Below are positions 57,798 through 64,000 of a stretch of DNA of 64,000 nt, in pieces (within the stretch, counting starts at the first letter, position 1; each line of letters begins with the position of its first letter). The position numbers and the translations under genes are program-made. Under the pieces are notes generated by a model. It was not told where the DNA came from. It saw only the letters and a program-made list of their open reading frames with translations, and made no database searches. Source of the DNA: Boesenbergia rotunda (taxonomy: Eukaryota > Streptophyta > Magnoliopsida > Zingiberales > Zingiberaceae); the NCBI GenBank assembly GCA_024364735.1, contig JAGFNQ010008292.1, positions 47,220-111,219 of the forward strand, written 5' to 3'.

Positions 57798-57798
57798 G

Positions 57799-57810
57799 TG
57801 GTATCAGAGC
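57799..57810 (+). other. Primer binding site of element E (tRNA-iMet)
   Basis: TGGTATCAGAGC one base after the LTR end; full match. Confidence 0.9.
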
Positions 57811-59538
57811 CGAGTTTTGTGTTTGACATAATCATATAATTGTTTTGTGGAAAGCTTTGTCATGATCTCAATTTCGGAAAATTTTCCAATTATGGAAACT
57901 TTCCAATTATGGTAAATTTTCGATTTAGGAATTTCAAAGTTCGGAAATCCTCATGAAATTTCGCAAACTTTTGAAATATCTCTGTTTTTGAAATTTTATG
58001 ATAATTGTGAAAACTTTCCATTTTTGGAAACTTTCCAATTTTGGAAATTTCCTATTTTAGAAATTTTCCAATTTTGGAAAAAACGTAAGTTTTCTTTGTA
58101 CCAGAAACTTACAATTATTCTGAAAACCTTTTATTTTTGGAAACTTTCCATTTATGGAAAGCTCGCAATTTTGGGCACTTTCTTTCAAAAAGTCTAGACA
58201 AATTATGAGAATATTAATTGACATTTAAATTTATAATTGGAAATTAAATTATTTACAAAATACATTATTTTGGATTGAGCCTCGGGGAGCCGTCCAATTT
58301 AAAGTTAGTTGTTATAATTAAATTTCCTAAATTGAATTTAAATTGTCAAATTCTTATTTTGGATTGAGCCTCGGGGAGTCGTCCAAATTAAGATATTGAT
58401 ATTAATTTTTCATAAATAAAATATGTGATCAAATCTTGGAAATTTTTGAGGTTATTCTCAAATGATAATTTCCTTATTTGATTTATGAGGTGATGCTCTT
58501 ACATATTATTGTCTCCAAAATTAATTAGGAAAATTGTTTCCTATAGAGTATATTTCCTTAAATAATATTTTCATGAAAATAATATGTGGTTGAATTAAGG
58601 GAATCTGTCTCTTAATTTAATATGATTTGATTTAGAGAAATCAAAGTCTTAAACATATTATTTCCGAAATTGATTATGATAATTCAAGAAATTGTTTCCC
58701 AAAATAATTCCTTGAATAAAGTATGAAATTAGAATAAGGAAATCCGGATCCTAATTCAATTAATGAGACTTGATAAATTAAGTCACATACATACTTTATT
58801 AAGGAAATCGTTAGAACATGACATAATTATATGTCATGAATGTGCATAAAAGAAAAGGATGAGACCCAAAACCCCTTACAAAATATTAAGGCCAACACCT
58901 TCCATTAATATGGTTAGAACCGGAGTTTTGTTTCTCGTTTGGGTTGATGGACACATCCATGCCCGGCTTGAACCTCAACATGTTCAAACCATGGAATTAG
59001 TTTATGATTAATATAGTTGGAGTCAGAGGTCAATCCTTAGTTTTGGTTGTTGGACACATCCAAGCCTGACTAAACGGTTGAATGAGCTCCAACCATATTA
59101 AAACTATTTCTTGATTAATGGGTCAGCCTTAAGCTTAGAGCATCGATTTGGTGTGCCACAGCCAAGGTCGATGTAAAGAGCGGTGCAGTTGGGTGCTATG
59201 TATATTGTTGCATACTTGTTAATGAGTTAACAACCCAATGATTTATGCAAACATTCAATTAGTTGATAACATAATATGATAGTTACATATGTATAATATG
59301 TAATGGGTATAATTACCTACCTTCATAGCTAAGAATAACTTGATGGACTCTAGCCATGGTTGTTCTTATCTATGGTTGTATATCAACATATTTGGAGATG
59401 TTCCTACGATCTCCCGAATTGATAAAAAGGGTTATTCAATTTGAAAAATAAATAGGATTTAATTAATGTATATTGATGCATTCTTTATCATTCTCATCAC
59501 ATAACCTCAATTTGTATTTTTAGGATAATCACCTGATC
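57811..59538 (+). other. Long leader of element E with internal repeats
   Basis: No gene. 57868-58200 is a low-complexity array of GGAAACTTTCCAATTTTGG blocks that are self-complementary. TTGGATTGAGCCTCGGGGAG occurs twice (about 58270 and 58360). A third pair, TTGGACACATCCA-like, occurs at about 58945 and 59050. A leader of 1.7 kb is unusually long and could form structured RNA. Confidence 0.65.
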
Positions 59539-60453
59539 ATGTCTTCTCTGAATTTGCGTTCCATTTTGGACACCAATAAGCTGACTAGGCCAAACTTCAT
59601 GGACTGGTTTCGAAACCTGAGGATAGTCCTCAAGGCAGAAAAGCTTGCTTATGTCCTTGAAGAATAACTTCCCAACCATCCTCCTGAAGATGCAACTCCA
59701 GACCAGTTAGTGGCCTATCAGAAACATGTGGCCGATTCTGAACTTGCGAGTTGCATCATACTGGCCGCTATGGTACCTGAGCTACAAAAGTAGCATGAGC
59801 ATATGGATGCTCATACCATCGTTTTCCATCTTCATGAGTTGTTTGACGAGCAGGCGAGATCCGAAAGGTTTGAGGTCTCCAGACTCCTCTTCACCTATAA
59901 GATGCAGGAAGGCACTTCTGTTTCACAGTTTGTGTTGAAGATGTTGGGGTACATTGAGCGACTAGGCACACTCGGATTTGCAATGGATCACGAACTAAGT
60001 ATTGACTTAATTTTGCATTGTTTGCCTAAGAGTTACTCACAGTTTGTGATGAACTATCGGATTAACAAACTGGAGACTACCATTCCTGAGTTGCTTAACC
60101 TGCTAAAGACTATAGAGCCTTCTGTAAAGCAGGATCAGAAGACGGTACTGTTAGTTGGTTCCTCAAAGAAAGGCTCTAAGAGGAAGCCCAAAGAACAAAA
60201 TAAGAGAAGGAAGAAAAAGGCCAAAAAGATTGAAAAGACACCAAAAGGCACTTGCCATCACTGCGGCAAGGAGGGCCATTGGCGAAGAAATTGCAAGGTT
60301 TATCATGTGTCCTTGAAGAAGAAGGCATCCGATGCCCCATCCTCTTCAGGTATCTTCGTTATTGAATGTCACTCTATTTCCTCGGACACCTGGGTACTTG
60401 ATACTAGGTGTAGCTCACATATATGTAATGACATACAGGGGGCTAAGGAATAG
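59539..60453 (+). pseudogene. Gag and protease start, element E (copia, broken)
   Basis: Begins MSSLNLRSILDTNKLTRPNF, a common copia Gag opening. Stops at about 59665 (after YVLEE) and 59791 (TAG, after PELQK). The rest is open: FEVSRLLFTYKMQEGTSVSQF, LGFAMDHELSIDLILHCLPKSY. CCHC knuckle CHHCGKEGHWRRNC at about 60253-60294. The protease follows in frame, but its active site reads LDTRC instead of the usual DTG, which should inactivate it. Stop at 60451-60453. Confidence 0.88.
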
Positions 60454-61660
60454 AAGAAGACTCGTCAAGGGAGAAGCGAATTTGCGAGTTGGAAATGGAG
60501 CAAAGATTGTTGCTGTTGCCATCGGAACATATTTGCTAAAGCTCCCTACTGGACTTGTCTTAGAATTGGATAATTGTTATTTTGTTCCTTCGTTAATAAA
60601 GAACATTGTATCTATTTCATGCTTGAATGAAAAGGGTTATCATTTAACTTTTAGTAACAATTACTGTTACATAACTTTAAATGGTGTTCTTTATGGGACC
60701 AGAACTTTATGCAATGGTATCTACACGTTAGATTTATCCGGTAATATTTTCAATATCGAAGTTAGCAACAAACGTGCTCGAATAGATAATCAAATAGACT
60801 CCTATATGTGGCATTGTCGTCTTGGCCATGTAAGTAAGAAACACATGACCAAATTACACCGATGTGGAATTCTGGAATCATTTGAACCCGGTTCATTTGA
60901 TACATGCGAATCATGCTTAAAAGGCAAGATGACCAAATTACTCTTTTCTGAAAATGGTAAACCAGTGGGAGAATTGCTTGGTCTAATACATACTAATGTA
61001 TGTGGACCAATGTCAACTCTTGCACAAGGAGGCTATAGCTACTTCATTACCTTTATCGATGATCACTCACGATTTGGGTATGTGTTCTTAATGAAACACA
61101 AATCTGAAGCTTTTGAGAAATTCAAAGAGTTCAGAAGTGAAGTAGAGAAACAGCTTGGCAAAAGTACTTCGATCCGATCGGGGTGGTGATACTTAAGTCA
61201 AGAGTTTCAAGATTATCTTAGGGACAATGGGATATTGTCTCAATGGACTCCGCCATATACACCACAACATAATGGTGTATCTGAGAGGCATAACCGAACC
61301 TTAATGGACTTGGTTAGATCTATGATGAATCATGCAACTCTTCCAAAATCCTTTTGGGGCTATGCGCTTAAGACAGCTGTTTACTTACTAAACAGAGTCC
61401 CGACCAAGGTAGTCTCTACTACTCCATATGAGACGTGGAATAGTAAGAAACCTCATTTATCTCACCTAAAGATATGGGGTTGTCCTGCTTATGGAAAGCT
61501 GACTTTATCAGACAAATGGATGCTAAGTCTGATAAATGTCTATTTATTGGATACCCTAAGGCAAACGAAGGTTACAATTCTATCATCCCTTGGAACAAAA
61601 GGTGTTTGTTTCAAGATATGCTGTATTTCTAGAAAAAGAATTTCTTTTACAAGAAAATAG
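60440..61660 (+). pseudogene. Integrase part of pol, element E
   Basis: In the frame ending at 61187 it has VGNGAKIVAVAIGTY, the HHCC finger (YMWHCRLGHVSKKHM...CESC) and the first catalytic Asp region (LIHTNVCGPM, FIDDHSRFGYVF; the usual Asp is Asn here). A missing base near 61188 breaks the second motif. From 61235: YTPQHNGVSERHNRTLMDLVRSMM with catalytic Glu, and LNRVPTKVVSTTPYE. Another frameshift follows near 61500. Confidence 0.85.
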
Positions 61661-62166
61661 TGGGAGTAGCATTGAACTTGAAGAAGTTCAAGAAACTCCA
61701 ATAGACATTACAGAGACACCTAGTCTAGACCCACAACCAATAACTCATAATGATGAGCTATCAGTTGAACCTAAAACAACACCACTTCTTCGTAGGTCTG
61801 ATAGGACATGCAATATTCTAGAGAGATACGGATTTCTCATAAGTGAATCGAACGACGTGTTACTCATTAACGATGACGAACCTATCAATTATGAAAATGT
61901 TCTGAAAAATTCAGAAAGGGATAAATGGCTTGAAGCCATGAAGTCGGAAATGGATTCCATGTACAAAAATTAAGTATGAGACTTGGTTAACCCACCTGAA
62001 GGGATTAAGCCCATAGGGTGCAAGTGGGTTTTCAAGAAGAAAACCGACATGGAAGGTAATGTTGTTACCTTTAAGGCTAGATTAGTGGCAAAATGATATT
62101 GTCAGAAACAAGAAATTGATTATGACAAAACCTATTCGCCAGTAGCTATGCTTAAATCCATTCGGA
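61590..62166 (+). pseudogene. pol linker and RT N terminus, element E, truncated
   Basis: Open from 61590 to a stop at 61971-61973 (AMKSEMDSMYKN), then GCKWVFKKKTDMEGNVVTFKARLVAK, a TGA, and DYDKTYSPVAMLKSIRML. The RT ends there at the duplication joint; the catalytic YVDD, RNase H and 3' LTR are absent. Confidence 0.85.
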
Positions 62167-62186
62167 TGCTTGAATTCACTAGAGTT
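62167..62186 (+). other. Templated 20-bp joint of the tandem duplication
   Basis: TGCTTGAATTCACTAGAGTT joins E's RT to the repeated B 3' region. The same 20 bases occur at 54503-54522 and again at 62263-62282. The next base continues at the site matching 54426, so the joint copied a short piece from nearby sequence. Confidence 0.8.
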
Positions 62187-63332
62187 ATAATAGTTAGTGA
62201 GTAGCTAACTGAGTTAAACAGGACCCGAACAAGTCTAGTTTAATTGGTTTGGTCCTTTTTATTGCTTGAATTCACTAGAGTTGGTTTAATACGGACTTAA
62301 ATTTTTTAAACTCTAATTCAAAATTGATCTGATCTGCATTTAGTTTCTATCATTTTTTTTTGATATATGGAAAAGGGGGAGAGAGAAAAGAAAAAAGAGT
62401 AAATTTTTTTTTTTCAAATTTTCATTTTCTCAAAAAGTTAAAGCTTAGTACATTATTTTTCGCATTAAATTTAAAATTAAAGCTCTGATTCTTTCGAAAA
62501 TGTTTTTTTAAGTAAAAACATTCTATTTTGTTTGTGCACAAAATTTTCTAAACAAAATTTTTCAAGTGCATTTCTTTAAGCAAATTTTTTACTAAGTGCA
62601 TTTTTCTTAGTAATTTTTTTCTCTAAGTGCATTTTTTTGCTTTAATTTCCTAAGTGCATGTTTCTAAGCAAAATTTTTTGAAATGCACAAATTTTTAAGT
62701 AATACTTTTTTAAGTGCACCAAATCTTTTATGTAAAATATTTTTTATGCACAAAATTTTCTCTAAGAAAAATTTTTCATGTAAAATTGTTTTTGGCAAAA
62801 GTTTTAAGTGCAAAAATTTTCTAAAGTAAAATATTTGCCAAGTGTACAAATTTTTTTGAAGAACACAAATTTTCAAGAGCACAATAAAATTTTCTAAAGT
62901 GCAATTTTCCAAAGAAAATTTCTAAGCAAAAATTTCTTAAGAAATTTTCTAACCAAAATTTTTCAAAATGCACAAATTCTTTTGCATTTTGTTTAAGTGC
63001 AAAGTCTTTTTAAGTAAAACTTGTTAGTGGATTTGTTTTGCTAAATTTTTCTAAGTGAAATTTTGCACAAATTTTTTCTAAGTGAAACTTTGCACAATAA
63101 TTTTTAGTGAAATTGTGCAAATGCCTTACCTTGTTCAAAAAAACACTTAGTCAAAATTCATACACTTAGACTTTTTGAAAACTGCATATCATTGAAAGCT
63201 TCAGGGGGAAAATATCCATTTCAGGGGGAGCTTAGTACATATTTTTTAAAGTAATCTTCGTATAAACATGATTGTTATATGTATGCTTTAAATGATTAAA
63301 CTTAACTTTTTGAACCTGGTTGCCATAAATCA
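62186..63332 (+). repeat. Second copy of the B 3' non-coding region
   Basis: Matches 54426-55589. The offset shrinks from 7760 to 7741 bp across the stretch because of many small deletions, mostly in homopolymer runs, plus scattered substitutions. Confidence 0.88.
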
Positions 63333-63427
63333 AAAAGGGGGAGATTGTTGGTGCCGGGAAGCACCAAGATCAAACTCGTGTTTTGATAATGGCAAAGGGT
63401 TCATAGTTAAGGTTTGTTGTTATCTAC
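63333..63427 (+). repeat. Second copy of the B polypurine tract and 3' LTR start
   Basis: AAAAGGGGGAGAT then TGTTGGTGCCGG from 63346, cut by E's LTR at 63428 at the same site as the first copy (TATCTAC here, TATCTAAC there). Confidence 0.85.
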
Positions 63428-64000
63428 TGTTAGTGATATGAGAGAAGTGCCCTAAGGCAATCGCCTTATGATTGTAATCATTTATTTTAATAAATGAATA
63501 TTCACTATTTGAGTATACATGTTTATGTATTTGATTGAGATCTTAAACTCATTTATTGAATGCCCACAATACAATTCACAGCATGAGAGAATTTGTGATG
63601 AATTCACAACTAGTGATTATCTCTACATGTGCAATTGTGAAGTATTGAAATTGTCCCTAGTCGATAGATTGATAAATACGGACACTATCAATTCTGTTGA
63701 GACTAGCATGGGTTATTCTCTAATCAGCTGATTCTCATTGGCTGGTGACATTGAGATGTCCGGAGATAAACATGAATGCTAGTTAAGGGAACTAGTTCAT
63801 TAGAGTGACTGGCTGTAAAACTTCATATGGTAGTCTACATATAGATATGTCAGTGAAGTTCTTACTGCAGCTTAAGTGCGATGTTCCTTTGACTTGCGGT
63901 GTTCAAGTCATGTTGGTCATGGAGACTTATACTTTGACATCTTAAGCAAGCATCTCCAAGGAGGTGTGGACCAGGATGATTGGGTATAAGCCGAAAGTGC
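63428..64000 (+). repeat. Second copy of the E 5' LTR (partial)
   Basis: Matches 55687-56258 with about a dozen differences over 573 bp by eye. Runs out of the window. Confidence 0.87.

Overview
This window is a stack of nested LTR retrotransposons from a large, repeat-rich plant genome. I found no intact host gene, rRNA, true tRNA gene or CRISPR array. Plant origin rests on Ty1/copia Sirevirus-type Gag and Pol, Ty3/gypsy chromovirus-type integrases, priming sites complementary to plant initiator tRNA-Met, and a domain of the kind annotated as 'putative plant transposon protein'. A monocot is possible but cannot be settled from the sequence.

Elements are named here by letter. 1-1332 is the tail of a gypsy-like LTR (J), which interrupts the tail of another LTR (K, 1333-2069). 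Element H (2069-11486, minus) has two 3383-bp LTRs around a shrunken interior that keeps only part of gag and an integrase. 11487-13026 is the integrase end of a plus-strand gypsy element (L). L's 3' LTR (from 13027, ending at 28140) is split by a nearly intact minus-strand Sirevirus (A, 13843-23732, target duplication TAAAC) and by a solo LTR (X, 24951-27422, target duplication GTGAC). Next comes a broken plant transposon-protein gene with its own promoter (M, 28196-29465).

From 29884 to the end there is a second nest. F (minus Sirevirus gag, PBS, LTR part) is interrupted by D (minus Sirevirus). D is cut in its integrase by B (plus Sirevirus, from 36479). B's 5' LTR is cut by C (minus gypsy, 37388-48004, relative of H) and its 3' LTR is cut by E (plus copia, from 55687). 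E breaks off in its reverse transcriptase at 62166. After a short junction the end of B and the start of E appear again (62186-64000), a tandem duplication with a period of about 7.75 kb.

The most interesting patterns are regulatory. The Sirevirus LTRs of A, B, D and F, and the promoter of gene M, carry clusters of a short palindrome just upstream of the TATA box. The palindrome differs by family: GGGCGCCC in A, AGGCGCCT in B, CAGTCGACTG in D, F and M. The gypsy LTRs of H, C and K instead carry a tRNA-like segment with Pol III A and B boxes, antisense to the element and just upstream of its TATA box. Nearly all coding regions are broken. A is the best preserved, with one frameshift and one or two stops in pol.
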